Assembly (NCBI GenBank): GCA_039621445.1
Contig: CP154957.1
Span: forward strand, 32,320,399 to 32,384,398
Source of the DNA: Euglena gracilis
Taxonomy: Eukaryota > Euglenida > Euglenophyceae > Euglenales
Length of the DNA stretch: 64,000 bases
Direction: 5' to 3'
The translations under genes were made by a program, and so were the position numbers. The notes under the pieces were generated by a model. The model had not been told where the DNA came from. It did not search any database and saw only the letters and a list, made by a program, of their open reading frames with translations. Of the stretch, positions 48,100-63,400 are shown piece after piece; within the stretch, counting starts at the first letter, position 1; every line of letters starts with the position of its first letter.

Positions 48100-48345
48100 T
48101 GGAATGGGGTTCAGGAAAGTTCAGCAAACCAAATATTGGCCCCACTCAGGACAAAGTTATGCAGGAAGTTAGGTCCAATTTTGGAAGGTTTTCAGAATCA
48201 CCTTTTGCCTAAATATCGCCCAAATTGGGATCAAATTCTGCTTAACTTGGTCCGCAATGGGTCTAACTTCCTCTAAAATTATTGTACGCAACCCCCTGCA
48301 GAAGTCCCTCCGGCTGCAACCCTAACCCAAATTCCTGAAAATGAT
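48100..48345. repeat. TTAGGTCCAATTTTGG repeat (telomere-foldback centre family)
   Basis: GGAAGTTAGGTCCAATTTTG, CTTAACTTGGTCCGC and a terminal CAACCCTAACCCAAATTCC. It matches the centre and one arm of 6118-6475 and adjoins the helicase stop codon (48448). Confidence 0.5.
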
Positions 48346-48447
48346 TTTGCCTTTCCCAAAAAAAAGTGGGCATTGGATCAAACCATACGCTTCCCCTTGG
48401 AACAACTACTTATCCCAACTGTAACCCATCGGCTTTGATGGCTTGAT

Positions 48448-51400
48448 TCAGCCATCACAGCCCTGGGCCCGATACAAGGCCTTCAAGTTGGGGTCAGAAC
48501 AAACGGTCTGTGGATCGCCGAAGACGATCAACTCTTCTCGGGCAAGGCAGGGAAAAGGCCTCGGAATCACATCCTCTGGCGCATTCTCAGAAGCAAAAAA
48601 AGAGCACATCCACAGGGGGGAAAAAACGAGAAGTGCTGAAATCTTGAGTTGAGATTGTCATCCAAAAACAAACCAAAGGCATCAGAACCAAATTTGTTGA
48701 AGTCTGCGAGAACATCTCATATTCAATTCACCCCCCCCCCCGTTTCGCGCCGGTATCAAAGCCCTTTCCCTGCTGCGACTGATTGCAACGCACATCCTGT
48801 TGACGTTCTGAAGGAATCCCACATTGCCACTTCGATTAGATCTGTAAGGCAATAAGAAGGGCGTGGGGCTAGAACCAGCCTAAAAGCAAAAAAAATGTTG
48901 ATGATACGAGGCTTCGAACCATTAGAGGCTACAACATTTTGCTCACGTTGGACACTTCAGAAATTCTGCCTTATCTGAAATAACAAACAGCGTCATACAG
49001 AAAATGCAAACCTTGTGGGCTTTGAAATCTTGGGCGATCGATTTGGAGCAAATTCGCAATATCGTCAAAAACCGCCAGTGCATGCGTGCCCTGATTGGTT
49101 AGGCTTGTGGTCAGGACAATTAAAGGCACAATGAGGGCCAAAGATATTCAGCTCGCTTGCAAACACAGCATCAAGCAGATGTCCAGACAGAGTAATTTGA
49201 ACTGCCGCAGGGGAAAGAGGACCCCACACCCTCCTTGAGTCCTTGAGTCCGACTGAGATACCAGACCATACATTTTTTTACCGACCCCCGGGGGGGGGGA
49301 GGGGGTCACTCCACTTTTTTAAAAACCAGTCAGTCACTCATTTTCAAAAAACCAGCCAGTCACTACCCCCCCCGGGTAGGGGGGGCGGCCACTCAGAAAA
49401 ACGGCCACTTTCCAGTCACTTTAGGCCATTTTAGGCCAAAAACAATTTTCCGGCGCCTTGATCGCGCCGGGGTCACTCAAGCCACTTTTGCCCACTCCTG
49501 GCCGACCCCCCCCCGGGGGGGAGGGGGTCCAAGCCAAAAACCAATCAGTCACTCTGAAAAAACCAGTCACCCACCCCCGGGGGGGGGGGGTCGATGCTTA
49601 AGCAATCGCCTGTACCGGACCCACCACAGTTGCTTTTGCCCTAGGGGAATCTGACCTCATAAAACCGACGAGATCAATCTGGCAAGTGGGTTGGGGATCG
49701 GAGGCAGCTTAAAAAGGTCCCAATTGCGGATGATGGGTCACTGCTGGCATAATAGCAAGCCAAAAATAATAATAAAACAAGCATCCACAAAGATGTCCCA
49801 GAAAATGGCATCAAAAAAAAAGCTCCAGCCTCTTCTGAAGCAGCCGATGTCGGCTTGAGGCAGGGGCCGCGTGGCAAAAGGGGCGGGAGGACCTGACGCA
49901 GGACAGCAGCACCTTGTCCGCCTCGCTGCCCTGCGAGGAGTCGACCGTCACGATCTGCAGCGAGCCTGCCTTCAGCTCCTGCGCCAGGGGGCCGGCCCGC
50001 CGGGCCTCGCCAGGGGCCACTGGACTGCGGGCTGCCGTTTGCCTCGAGGCTGCGGGTGGTCCGCAAAGCCTCGGGTCATCCGTTCTGTTGCGTCCAGACG
50101 ACAGCGAGCAGCGCAAATGCGAAGTGTTCGTGTGAGCCAGGTTCTGACCTGAACATTCATTTGTTCGAGACATAGCCCAGGGTGTCACGGCGGATGATCC
50201 CAATCATGTAAAAAGCAGTTTGGGCCCTTCCATCGGTATGAAGAAGTTGCATGTGGCAAAACGTCAAATTTGCATTTCATTGAGCAAAACCACAGAAGTT
50301 CAAACGTTGTCTGAAATAAAACAGAAAAAAACACCGTTCTTATTTTTTTTTAAAAAAAGGCAAAAGGGGGCGGATCCTTGGACCCAAAATGCGAAGGAGG
50401 AGGGATTTGTTCGACGAGTCGAAATTTCATGGCAATGGGGCATCAAAGAAACCGGAACCGCAGTGACAATCGGCACGCACAGTCATTCACAAAGCCGCGG
50501 TTCGCAAATGAGGGATGCACCGAAGGTTGTTCCGTTGTGAAATGCAAACGTGTCCAGCGATCACCGCCTGGCCGCGGAGTGCCCCCTGGGCGGCGTCCAC
50601 CAGCGCCTGGTGCTGGCCGCGGTAGAACGCGATGACCATCTTGCTCTTCACGCGCCACGCCCCAAGGCGGCCGTGGAGAAACTCCAGCAGCGTCTGAAGC
50701 AGAGGGTGGCATCCGCAAGGTTGCCGCCAAAAAGGTGAAACCCTTTTGTTTGGGCCACCCGGTCTCTTACATGGCACCCGAAAGAGTCGCCAAACTAAGG
50801 CCAACAACCCAGAGGGAGGATCACAAAAAAAAGAGAATCCTGCCACCCAAACCACTTATTGGATGACTGGGGACTTACATTAATCCGGGCACGGCTGTCT
50901 TTGACTTTTACCAACCCCGGGGGAGTGCATCGTGCATGGCAGGCACTCCACCCTTCCCCAACTGGTCCCTCGAAAATGGTCGTTTTCAGGCAATAGGGGC
51001 GACCCTGCCAGTCCTCTCACTTGACTGTAAACCAAGCAGACTTGCGGAGAGCTTTCTTCCTGGCTGGGGCTGTTTCAGCGTCCGGCCAGACTTCTTTTTA
51101 ACGACACCACGTTGGATCCCCCCCCTGGCGAGGGGACCCACACAGGCGGCCCTCGGCGGCCCTCTGAGCCGCGCCTCCACGTCGTTCTTCTTGCTGCGCT
51201 GCGCGTCGCTCTCCAGACACTGGCCCGGCGGAGCGACCCACCGGATGGCCGGCCCGCCCCCGACCGCCTGGCGCCGGGCGGCGGCCACGCTGGGGAGCGT
51301 GCTGAGGCCCCCCGCGTAGAAGTGGGCGGAGACGAAATCGGCAATGTCGGCCCCGGACCGCCTGCCAGTTGGGAGGCGGGAGGGGGCAGGCCACAGGGAC

Positions 51401-54400
51401 CTGCTGCACACTCACGGCGAACCTGGTCGAGACTGCTCCGCCTTCCCGGCGACCCAAACTTGGGGTGGGGGAGAATTTCCTGCCTGTGGAAATGTGTGTG
51501 GCATGTCTAAGGTTTTTGCATTCTCATCATGGCTTCGCTCAGCGACGAGAGTTTGGGCTGGCTTCAAAAAGGCTGCTGGCTGACATCGTCCCCCCCCCTC
51601 CATGGGATCCCCCGGCCTGACCCAAGGTCCATCTGGATGCCATACAAAAAAAATCGAAACAGTAATAGTGCCCCAAAATTTACCAACAATGAAAATGCTT
51701 TTTGCCCATCATTTAAAATGGACGACCCATTTTCGACCCATTTTGCCCATGTTTGGCAGTTTGCCCCTAAAGAAAAATACATCCATCGATGTCCAGCGTC
51801 CTAAGGGCGGCCGAACAGCGGGAAAAAACGTATTGATGAGGGGAGGGGGCCGAGGTTGGGAGAAGATTGTCAACTTGGGGGAAACTGCTGGTTGGCTCCC
51901 CTTAGGCCGAATTGATACCCTTGGCTCTCATCCAAAAAAAAATATACCCCAACGTTTCAGGATTTGTTATGGTTCGAGCCAATTTGAATCAAAGAGTGCT
52001 GCATTGAAAACCCCAAAGCCCTCAGCTTGCCTGTTGACCGGAAGGGCGGAGACAGAGGCAAGCCCGGCCGGGATGCATCCGGAATTGCACCTCCAGCATC
52101 GGCACCGGGGCCCCGTCCACGGCCAGCTCAGCAGCCAGGCGGTGGAAGAACCCCAGGGCGAGGGCCTGGAAGGACTTTGGAAAGGTCACTTCAAACAACT
52201 AATGAAGGGGGAGAGCGTCTCAAGGGGAACCCACAAACACACGGACGTTCAACGGGGAAAGCAAGGTGTGTGGTGGCCACGCGGACGGTGCTGGTTATGG
52301 GCAACGTCCGACTCCTTCTGCCTGGCGTCCAGCAAACTTTCGATTCGGGGGGCGGTTTAAATTCCTGTGTCCCGTTGGTGTTCTCTGCCATCTGCATATG
52401 GGGACATGGGGACATAGGGAACCAGCAAAGGACCCTTCGGTCGAAGGCAAACGTTTGCTGCAGTCAATGCCCCAAGGCTCTGGGCAGGGGACAATTCTCT
52501 TGGTCGTCGGCGTTTTGGCAGTGTGAGAACGGCTGCAGCTGGTTTTGGTCCCCAACGGCGATGGAAGTGTCACGGCCTCATTTGGATCTGGTGTGAATGT
52601 TGAGGTTCCAACCCGCTACTGATGCCTCCTCATTTCACTCCACCCCGGTAAAATGAGTCAATTAATTTCCGAAAGCGAAAAGCAGAAAAGTTAAAGCTCT
52701 GAATGCTGTTTGCGAAGAAAAAACGCAGGGGCTCAGAAGGAGTTCAGTGGAGCACCGAATTCCCTCAAGGACAGGTGGAGGAAATGTCTTTGGAGGAGGG
52801 ATGGAGGGAGGGAGGGAGGGAGGGAGGGATCTGGATTGGGATCTGGAGTGCAGTGCCAGTGGCTCACCAAACAGCTCCTTTGGGACGCGCTCGCGAGGCA
52901 CACCACAGGTCAACTGAGGGTGTGCATTGCATCTGAATGCATGCACTTGGGGTGGCAATTGCACTGGGGACCTTCAAAGAGAAGCATCCATTCGGCCTGA
53001 CCCTCAGGAGGTGGGTTGGTATGGGACCCGGCCAGGGAATTTCTTCAGGACCCCCCTGGGTGGGGGGGTCCAGCCAGCTGGCTGGAAAAAGTTGCTGGCT
53101 GGAGAAAAGGTGCTGGCTGGCTGGACCCCCCCTTCAGATCCCCCTGTTCCCGGCCACCAGCCTAAAAAAGAAAAAAAACGGTGTAGACAGGTGGCACATG
53201 TATCACCTGGGTGGCACAGGTGATACTGTATGCCACAGTGCAAATATCTCAACATCAAGGTGGTGGCAGGCGATAGCGCGCACACCAAGGGCAACGATCC
53301 TAGGCAGAAGACTCCCACTGCCCAGGAGGAGAACGGTGGGAAATGGGATGGGCTTGGGGAAAATCCCTTGGGACCTTGGAGTTGGAAATGGAATGGATGG
53401 GAGGCTTTGCTGGTCTGGCTTGGATGGTGCAACTGCCCAAACATCCAGCCTATTCCATATAAAAGTTTTGTGGGTCTGATTTTGAGGGGCTAAATTAAGT
53501 TTGGAACAACCCAACTCTTTGGTGTGCATGTCCAAAACTTTGAAATTCTTCTAAAAATCGTGTTTTTTTTGTTGAGAATTCCGGGAAAATCTGGGGGGGG
53601 GGGGTTCGGGAAAAAAGCTTCAACCCCCCTCTGATTTCCAGCAAAAAAACCAAAAGAATACCCATCTCCAAACAAGACCTCTCATCAGGATTCCCCCAAC
53701 CGTCCCTCCCGACAAAAAGAACTTCCTTAAAACTGTGTAAATGTCTCAAAAAAATTGGTTTATCATTGTTGCACTGAACGTGTTCCAAGCCCCTTGTATT
53801 GTGCTGGAATTCTCCAAGAATACTTAAAAGTACAAATTGTGATAACCTTTTTGGGACACCCCCATAGAAAATAAAACTAGGATGGAACTTTCACAAATTA
53901 AGCCAAAAAAACTGGGCCCTCCCCGACACCTCCCCTAACTGATTCAGCAAACTGGCCTGGAGTCATTTCTTTGGAGGGGCGCAGCTTCAACTGCACGGCT
54001 GCCGGCTGGGGGGTTTCACCGCCGTCAGAGGGGACAGCACACCCTTTGGTGTCGGGAGTCCCCTGGGCCCCGGCAGCTTGTACTCCGGCGTGAGACCGGC
54101 CTCGTCGATGACCGCCACTGCCACCTTCCCCAGCAGCTTTTCCAGCTCGTCCATGCCCCGCAGTGTGGGGGCCGTCGCGATGGTGCACAGGATGGCCCGC
54201 GCCGTGCCGAGCAGCTGTGTCCTCACCCGAGAGGTGGGGCAGGGCCCCGGGTTCAGGCTTCGATATAAGGGCCGGTGGGGGGGGACCCCACCTAACCCCC
54301 ATACTCCCTCCTAATGTAGAACCCTGTCCTCGTTTCAGCCGTGCGGTTCGGGGTGCCGAGGCGCCGGCAGCCCCCAGCCTCTGACGGGGGCAGGGATTGG

Positions 54401-57400
54401 CAGGGATTGTGTTGGTGCACCTTGCGACAGAGAGGGGGGAGCTGGATGGCGGGAAATGTCTCGCAGGGTTGAAATGAAGATGGTTCCAAAAAAATGTCTC
54501 CAGAAACACCGAAATGGCTGAAAATCACAAATTATGGAACTGTTGGAATTTTTTCACCTTTCAAAAAATTGATGCATAAAAATTTATCCTGCCTCATCTT
54601 CCGCCGGAAGAAAAAAAAAACAGGACCCAAGATGTTGCACAAAAAAAAGAACCCTCGTTGCGCTGGTCAGAACAAGGAAAAAAAGTGATTGTCTGGTGCA
54701 AAGTGCAGTCCCCAAAGTGCAGCAAAAAACAATACAATACAAAAACAAAAACAAAAACAATACAAAAAAATATTATTTTAAATTTCTTCAAAAAGTAACT
54801 ATCAAAATTCGTTGAAAACCAAAAAGAAGAAGGCAGGTGTTCTCCATCAATTTCTTTTTTGTTGTGCTTGTAGCACACAAGGAAGGGTTCGTTGCAAAAT
54901 GTTGCAACAAACAAAAGCTCATGCAAACTGGGAAAACTCATTTTGTTGGAAACAAGAGACATGAGGAAAAGGAAAACAATCCACATTGGACAAGAACAAT
55001 TTGATTCACAATTCATGGCAAACACACACGGTAATAACAACAAAAATGTATGGCCCAAAATGGCCAGAACCTCCGATCAGAATCAACCAGAGCAGTTGGG
55101 CCCAAACATATACCATCATGAACCATCATCGAAATCGAGCAAGTCATGGAGCGGAAAAGAGGTGCAGGCTTTGAGTCGAGAACAGCTGCTCTGGGACCCT
55201 GCACAGTATCCTCAAGCTTCCTTCGCAGCTGCTCCTCAACCTCCCTCGCGGTGCGCTCGACTGGGCACACGCGCCAACGGTCACTCGGCCGACGCGGGCA
55301 CCTAGCCAGGGTCGGAGGTCCGCCCCTTCCCGTCCCCTTTTTCAGCTCCAGGGGCCCCGACGTGTGCTCCCATGGGGGGGTTCACCGTGGACCGCCAGCC
55401 CCTTCAGCGTTCAGTGCCACTGTGGAGTAAAGCTGGGCCCATCGCGAGGCGGAACCCACGCCAACGCTCGAGGCCCCCCAATAAGAGGCCTGGGCGGTGG
55501 GTTCTGTCTTTCATTGACATCTCCCTCCCCAAATTGGAAGCACAAAACCCCTCCAAAACAGAAAGCACCCCGGCTGTATATTTGGGTGGGATTTCAAAAG
55601 TGCACCTTTGGGCGCTTTAAATTTGGTGGGGCCATATTCCATTTGCCTCCAATTGGGGGGATCTGGAAACGAGCCAGGTGATAATGACCTTCAATTACCT
55701 GGGCCGCAAGTGGCAATTGCACAAGGCAGTTTCGGGAACATCCAAATACACAGCACAAAAAAAATAAAAATACAAAAAATTGCTAGATGCACACAAATTC
55801 CTTTAGGAGTTTTCTGGTATGAAGAGAACACTTAAATTTTTTGCTGCTGAGGGATTTTTTTTAATACGCAGCGTTAAAAATGTTATTCAACACGGTGCAC
55901 ATGTTGGACAATCATTCGAACTTTTTTAAAAGAAATATAATAAAAGCAAAACCGCAAAAAAAAATCAAAACATTCAAAAAGGTGAAATTTTTAAAAATTT
56001 TGATCAGATTTCTTTGATATGAATTCTATTAATTCTGTCTCTATTCTTCTTCTCTATTCTATATCCTTCTCTCTCTATCAATCTTTTGGTAAAAAAATGG
56101 CAAAAAAAAAGGCAAAGGAACTGGTCGAAAGGAAAAACCAAGGGAAAACAATGGGGAAAATTCAATTTCGAAAAAATTCCCAGCACAAATAAGAAAATCA
56201 CCCGGGTGAACACAAAAAAACCTACAAATTTTGCAAAAAAAATTTCAAAGCCATAAAAAATGTGTGTTTCCCCCTGTGCCTTAAGGGCAACACCATTTTC
56301 CTTTTGAAAAAGACACACATAAAATACCCCCCAACACAAACCCCCCCAAAATGGACAACCTCCCGGGGGGTTTTAAAATTCTGCCCAATATAAACCCCCT
56401 TCCCTCCTGGGAAAAGCTGACAGGAGCCGAGTAACCGGCATGAGATGGAAAAAAAACCCAACAGTTTCATCATTTTATGACAGTTTTAGGTTATGATTTT
56501 GACACTTTTTGATAATAAAAAAGTTCATCAGCTGGTTTGCCTAAAAATGGTGAAACTTGGACAGAAATGGGAGGGAAATTGCATGTACGCTTTTGGTTGC
56601 GGAAGTTTGATTTTCCCACCCTATATAAAAACCTCTAAACATAACCCCGCCTTCAGGGTCTTGAAATTTCCGCCCAAATATAACACCCAGGGGGTTCATT
56701 TGTTGTCCTGTGCAGTGTGTTGCTTCTGTGGTTCTGAACCACCAGGGGGCGGACCCTAAGGTTTCCGTTCTTCTTCCAGTCTCTCAATAAATGTCCTTTC
56801 GAGGCCAGGATGTGAAACCTGCATTCCAGACATCAATGCTAGGGTATGGGGCAATCACGTTTTTGCATCCAATTTTTTTGCCCCACTCCAAGCATTGTCA
56901 ACCGTCTCTTGTTTTGTGTTAATGATTTCCTGAACAGAAAAAGAAATAGAAAAGTAGAAAAAGGAAATAGACCCGTTGCAGCACAGTGGTGACTGCCAAT
57001 AACTTGAAAAGGCAAGTTGAAATGATGGTCAGAGTCGTGTGGAAATTCACATTTCAAACCTTGGGCAGATCTCCGTGTGTGGGGGGGGTATATGTATACA
57101 GGCCAGCAACACATAAATAAGGACTTATCTGATTTCCCTAGCACAGCTTTTTTTCGCATAGCTTTTTGCAAAATACAAAGATTTTTGATTTTTTGCTCAT
57201 TCCTCCCCCCCAAAAAGCCTAACTGACAGAGAAAAAATCACCGCAAAATTTTATCTCTTGTGCAATTTCTTTCCAGCAGAGGTTTCTTAAGGACCCCCGG
57301 GGATCCCGCAGGCCGGCTGGAAAGAGGTGGCACGGCACGGCAGCTTGGCACAGCAGGTTACCCCAAAAAATTCAAGCAAAAAAAAAAGCATATCCATCTG

Positions 57401-60400
57401 ACTTGGATTTTTTCAGGCAAAATACGGAGATAAAATCCCAAAAAACCACCCAAAAAAGCCATTTTTAGACGTTTTCGACCCTATTTTTCAAAACCTTTGG
57501 CTTGTTTGGTGGTTTGCGCCGAAAAAAAAATTGCTGTCTTAGGTGCATGTGCAAAGGATAGAATTTTTTCCACAGTTGCTGCTGGGCTACCTTGTGTCCA
57601 CAGCTGATCCCAGTTACAAACAGCATGGAGGAGGTGTAATGCAGGTGCAGATGCAGGGACACAACACAACACAGGAGGTTGTGTCTGCTCTTTTGCACTG
57701 GGAAATCTGACCTGGGCCATCATCGGCGTTGGTGCCTGGCTGCATAGAGCGTACGCAGCTCTGGGGTGGGACCGTGCTCCAGGGCGAACTGCGCAAGTTC
57801 TCGCCAACCCCGCCTGTCGAGGAAGAACTCAATGGCCTTGGGACATGGCACATTTACCGAAACATTGCCTTTCAAACCCCCCCCCATGCGATGCAAAGGG
57901 TCAAATGAATGGTCCAGAATCTGAGGTGCTTTGTCCAGCATGTCACACGTCGCACCAGTTTCTGCTTTGCTTTGCCGTTTTCTGAATTGTGTCTCTACGC
58001 TGTGAAAACCATGCTTTTAAATTTGAAGACGCAAGGGTCCAGGTGATCTGTTCTGTCAAAAGAAAAATGGAAGTTGAGGTATGGGTTTCCTCAACTCATC
58101 TGAGCCCTGCAGGTTGAGTTCAATGGGTGGCAGAGCCAAGGTGGTTCAGCAGAAATAAAGCCTTCGGAGGGGAAAGGCGGGATTCGAATCTGACCGAAAG
58201 CCAAGAAGGGTTCATTATGAAGGGAAGAGTATGCAGCTGTTTCAAACAAATTGTTTGGAAGGATTTGACCCAAGGCATAGATTCAATGCCCCGGAGGAGG
58301 GAGGTGTGGGCACTCTTTTTTGCAAACTCACCCACCCACTGTTCGTTTGAAAACCCACCCATCCACTACCCTCCTCCCTGCGGAGGGTCAACCCACCCAC
58401 TCAACCTGGCCAAAGCCACTTGACATCGGCCGAAAACCTTAAAATTTTTCTGGCAGGTTCGGCCTCCCAGTTGGGCAGGACTGACATAATCGCACCCCAG
58501 GGTCCAGCGGCCCATGCCCACCCACCCACTCTCAAAAACTCACCCACCCATCCACGGGGCCACACACAGCTTAAATGAATGTGTGGTCCAAGGCAGATAA
58601 CGTCTGGTGATCAACGTGGTTCATGTATGGGATGGAAACCTCTAACCTGGTGTTTGGAAGACAGCATGCTGTCATACAAATTCGTTCATTCACCCAGAAA
58701 AGGATATATAGTGATAGGGATATAGTGAGTCCATGATGGGCAGAGAGAAAGCTGTGCAGATACAAAAGAGAAAATATGAATTGTTGCAAAGAGGAATGTG
58801 GTGCACCTGGTCATCAGACCTTAGAGATTTGCTAGGAGGATAAGTTGTAAAAGGCATCACCAATGACATAGAGGGTACATTTGGACCATGACAGTCTGTG
58901 AGCAACCTCCAACAAAGGTAAAGTGTGAGGGCGAAGTGTTACTGGGTGGGAAGATAAAGTCAAATAACTGTTGTTGGTGCGCTTGTTCGATAAAAAAATA
59001 TTTTGTTGGCAACAATGCTAGCCAGCATACAACTTTTTTTTTCCAACTATGACAAAGAAACCAGCTGCTCAAATAGCTCTCATTTTAGAAACAATTTGTA
59101 AAGACAAAAAAAAGCTTCATTGAAGAAAGAAATTAAATGAATGGGAAAGACATTGTGCAAACCAAACCAATCAAAATTTTTCCTCTTTCAGAATTGTCAT
59201 CTCTGGTTGAAAAAAACTTTTCTTGCAAGAAATTTCTCGGGAGTTGTCGGGATTTGTCAGGATTTGTTGGAACCCCAACTCGGAAGGCACAAAATGCTGT
59301 CAGGATTTGTCAGGTTTGTCGCTGCAGGCGCTTCGTGCACGTTTATGAAAGACCACTGCACAAAGCCCGTGTCACATCCCAATCTGGACCATGCAATTTT
59401 AACACGTGCTTCAAGCCCGCTTCAGCCTTGGCTGTCTGCCCCGGGATCGCTTGGTATGTGTGGAGCATCGCAGGCATTTGTTCATCCAGGGGGGTGCCTT
59501 GTGCTGTGGGATGCCTGCCCATAGCACCCCCCCCCCCGTGGGGGCAGGCACCTATGGTCATTTCCCATTTTGGTGCTCTGGTCGGCCCTGGTCGGCCCTG
59601 GTCGGCCCTGGTCGGCCCTGGTCGGCCCTGGTCGGCCCTGGTCGGCAAATAGTCGGCCATAGGTGGGGGTATCCGTCACAGAAAAAAAGATTGTGAAAAA
59701 TGACCCAAAATTACCAAAAGGGCTAAAAATGGCCAAAATGCCATAAAATATGCTCATATTGACCCAAATTAGCCCAATATTTGCCAAATCAGTGACAAAT
59801 GGCCCCCAAGTTAGCAAAAACTGATCCGTAATGGCCAAAATTGGTGTAAAACTGGAGATTTGTGGGGAAATTATCCAAGAATGGGTTGAGTTCTTCAAAA
59901 TATATAATATACTGGCATAAAATGCTCAAAAATGGTCAAATTGGACAAAAAAGTTACCAAAAAATGGGAAAAATAACAAAAAAAGGTCGATTTCGAGAAA
60001 AAATGGCTTTATTTAAATGGTCAAAAATGGCCTCAGAGCAGGACAAAATGGCCCAAAATTACAAGGAGTGCGCAAAAAGTGGCCAAAAATGGTCAAAATA
60101 GGTCAAAATTGGTGAATTATGGTGACAAATGGGCCAAAAGGGGACAAAAGCGACCTAAAATGGCCAAAAGCGGCTAAAAGTAGCCAAAAGTGACAACATG
60201 AGCCAGACGAGCCAGAAAAATCTCAAAATCTGGGATAAAATTCCTCATTCTCACTGAAAAAATGACATCAATCAGAAAAAAGTTGCGCGGTCGGCTGCGG
60301 TCGGATGCGGTCAGCTGCGGTCGGCTGCGGTCGGCTGCGGTCGGCAACCCACCTATGACAGTCTTGAAACCCGCGGTAACCCGCGGTCGATGCTGCCGGG

Positions 60401-63400
60401 CCAGCATCGTCCTGCATCGCCCAGCACCGCCCAGCACAGGGTTCGATATAAGGACAGGTGGGGGGGGGTGGTCCGGACCCCCCCTGCGGGCCAGGAGGGG
60501 GGGGGGGGGGGGGGGGACCCCCCCCCCCCCACCTAAACAGGTGCGCGGTCAGGGTGGCCGAATTTTCGGCCCGGCGCGAAGCGCCGGGCCGAAAATTTTT
60601 GACCCCCCAAAACGACCAAAAGTGCCATTTTGGGCACTTTTTGGGCAAAAATGTGCCAAAAATGCAAAAAATTTTCGGCGCGAAGCGCCGGAGGAAAAAA
60701 TTGACCCTTTTGGGGGGGGGGTCAATTTTTGCCCCCGAGGGTCGGTCCGGACCCCCTTGCAGGTGGGGGGGGGGTGGTCCGGACCCCCCCCTGCGGGCCA
60801 GGAGGGGGGGGGGTGGGGGGGACACCCCCCCCCCACCTAAACCATGTACGCCCTCCTTATATCGAACCCTGGCCCAGCATCATCAGAGGTGCTTGGTCCA
60901 GAGGGAAAGCTGCCGAATTCCTTCATCCATTCCCCTTCGGTCGGCCAATCACATGCAAGTCGGCCCTGGTCGGCCCTGGTCGGCCCTGGTCGGCCCTGGT
61001 CGGCCCTGGTCGGAACCCCCACCTACGGGGGTCCTGAAAATCATAGTCGGCCCTGGTCGGCCCTGGTCGGCCCTGGTCGGCCCTGGTCGGCCCTGGTCGG
61101 CCATAGGTGCCTGCCTGGGGGTCGGTTTTGGGTCCCAGTGCATGCCGACCCAGGAAGATATCTCTTGAGAATGTCTATTTTGGGGCCCGTGGTGCCTTTG
61201 GCGCCGAGGGGCTTGCCCATAGATTTGCTTAGTGACCTGGGGGGGGGGGGCACTTTTCCCAGGCCCAAACCCACCCTCCCACTCTTTCCAAAAGCCCCCC
61301 CCAAATAAAGCCCCCCCAAGGGGTTTGGTTTTGCCGCCCAAATATAAAGCCCCCCCCCTGCGTGGAGCTAGACGATGGTACCATGCAGAAAAAGTAAAAA
61401 AAATTGGGTTTATGCAACAATATATTTTTTTTTCACCAGAGATGCTCCATTTTGGATAATAATTGCACATTTCTGCGAAAAACAGGAGGTGCACAGCGAG
61501 AATTTGGCATAAAAATGGTATTTGGCCGCAATTGAAAGCTGCCGAAGGTCATAGAGGCCTCCCGAAAAAGTTTGATCCCCCCAAATATAAAACACAGGGA
61601 GGCGCAAAATATGCACCGTGCGGTTTTTGCAGTTTTTTTTGCAGTTTTCACATTTTGGGTTTTTTTTTGCAGTTTTTTGCAGTTTTTTTTTGCAGTTTTT
61701 TGCACAATCCGACCCCCCCCCCGGTCAACCACCCACCCATCCACCCACCCAAAAATCACCCAAAATGGGCCAAAAACTCTTGAAACTATTGCAGCCCAGC
61801 CTTTGGCCCATTGACCCATGGCGCACCCCACCCCCTGGATCAGGGGGTCCAGCAGCCCCAACCCACCCACCCTCCCTCTCACTCTCAAAAACCCCCCCAC
61901 CCGGGGGGGGGGGGGGGGGCAGATGTTAAGTGAATCCATGGGTGTGCCACAGCACCACCTATCCGAAACAGACCTCCTGAGGGGGGAGTCCAAAATGCCC
62001 CCCCCCCCCGGCACATAGCACCTATTCCGGGGAGGGGGGAGTGCGAACGTCCTCAAAAAAAAACCCTGCCCAGAAATTTCATTCTGTTATTTCACATTGG
62101 TTGAGATGGAGATTACGCAGGCACCTTTTCTTCACCATTGTGGTTCTTTCCATGGGCTCTGATGACTCCGATGACTGCACAACTCATGCTTGGGCTTGGG
62201 GAGAAGCAAAGGACGCAGGAACCGAAGAGGCACCCCGGTTGACACAATGCTCTCGCAGGCTCGCGCCAGGGCAGGCTGGTTGGTCGGCATTGAAGCCCAT
62301 TCCTTGGCCAACGCCTTCAACGCTTTCTCGGCTGCCGTCTGCTGCGCCTCGGCGGCCTGCCAATCAACCCCAAAGCCAATTGAGCTCCCATGAACGTCTT
62401 GAGCTGAAATGAAAGGAAACTGGTCAGACCAAAACCGTGCGCATTGCAATGTTGGTGGAGAGGCAGGCAAGAAGGCTGAGGTGACCCCTGTCTCCAGGGT
62501 GTGGGGTCAGGGACATGCATCTCTTTCAGGACTGGGGTGGGGGTTGTGGACCAGCTTTAAACTTGGATTGGCGGGTCTGGCTGTCATAGGCATGTGTTTG
62601 ATAAGTGCAAAAAAAGGACAGTTGAAAACTGTTTTCGAAAATAAGTGTGTTGCCCACAAGATCGATCACTGCCAGGGTCCCTGGATCCCTTTGAGAATGG
62701 GGCCATGCAATGTCCAGGGTTCATCACATCGTTTGAAGTCCCTGCAAGAAAGGGGCTTTGCTCGCGCTGCGCAGCAAGCACCTCTGGATGCCTCTTCGTT
62801 TGCGCAGTGAGGGTGTACTGGACAGCGGTGGGGCCGAGGTTGGAGTCTCGCCCGACCACAAAGAACGGCATCTCTTCAATCACCGTTGGTCCACATTTGC
62901 CCTCTGTTGGCGATTCTTGCAATAGTACATTTTCAAAACCGCCCCCAACCCGCAAAGCTCCCCAAACTACAACAGCTGGAAAAAGACTGCTGGCTGGTCA
63001 GACCCTGGTAAAGTCCTCTCCAACTTGAAAAATCTCCGGAAAGGACGACATCAGGTGTGTATCCTTGACTTCGGGCTCCTGGCGACCTACAATGCATCTT
63101 AGAACGAACCTGCGAACATGAACTTGCAACATGCCAAAACTCGATGAAGCTTTTTAAATGAGCAAACCTGGTGTGGCATTGGGGAATATGAAAACGAAAG
63201 AAAGAATCACACCCATGAGCGTCACACCAGCAAGGCTGAAAAATGCAGTTCGCAGTGAGAAAGGAAAAAACAACACTTTTACTATTTGCAACCTGTAATT
63301 TCATAAATTTGCAACCTCTCAAGACAGTATTTATTTTGGGGAAAAAAGCAAACCCATAAATAAAAATGAAAACAATATTATTCTTCGCGAGAAAACGCAG

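Noticed and set aside
62246-62400. A double-stranded RNA-binding domain (AAEAQQTAAEKALKALA)
   Set aside because: The helix resembles a dsRBD C-terminus, but once spliced it sits between helicase motifs Ia and II, and no dsRBD strands precede it.
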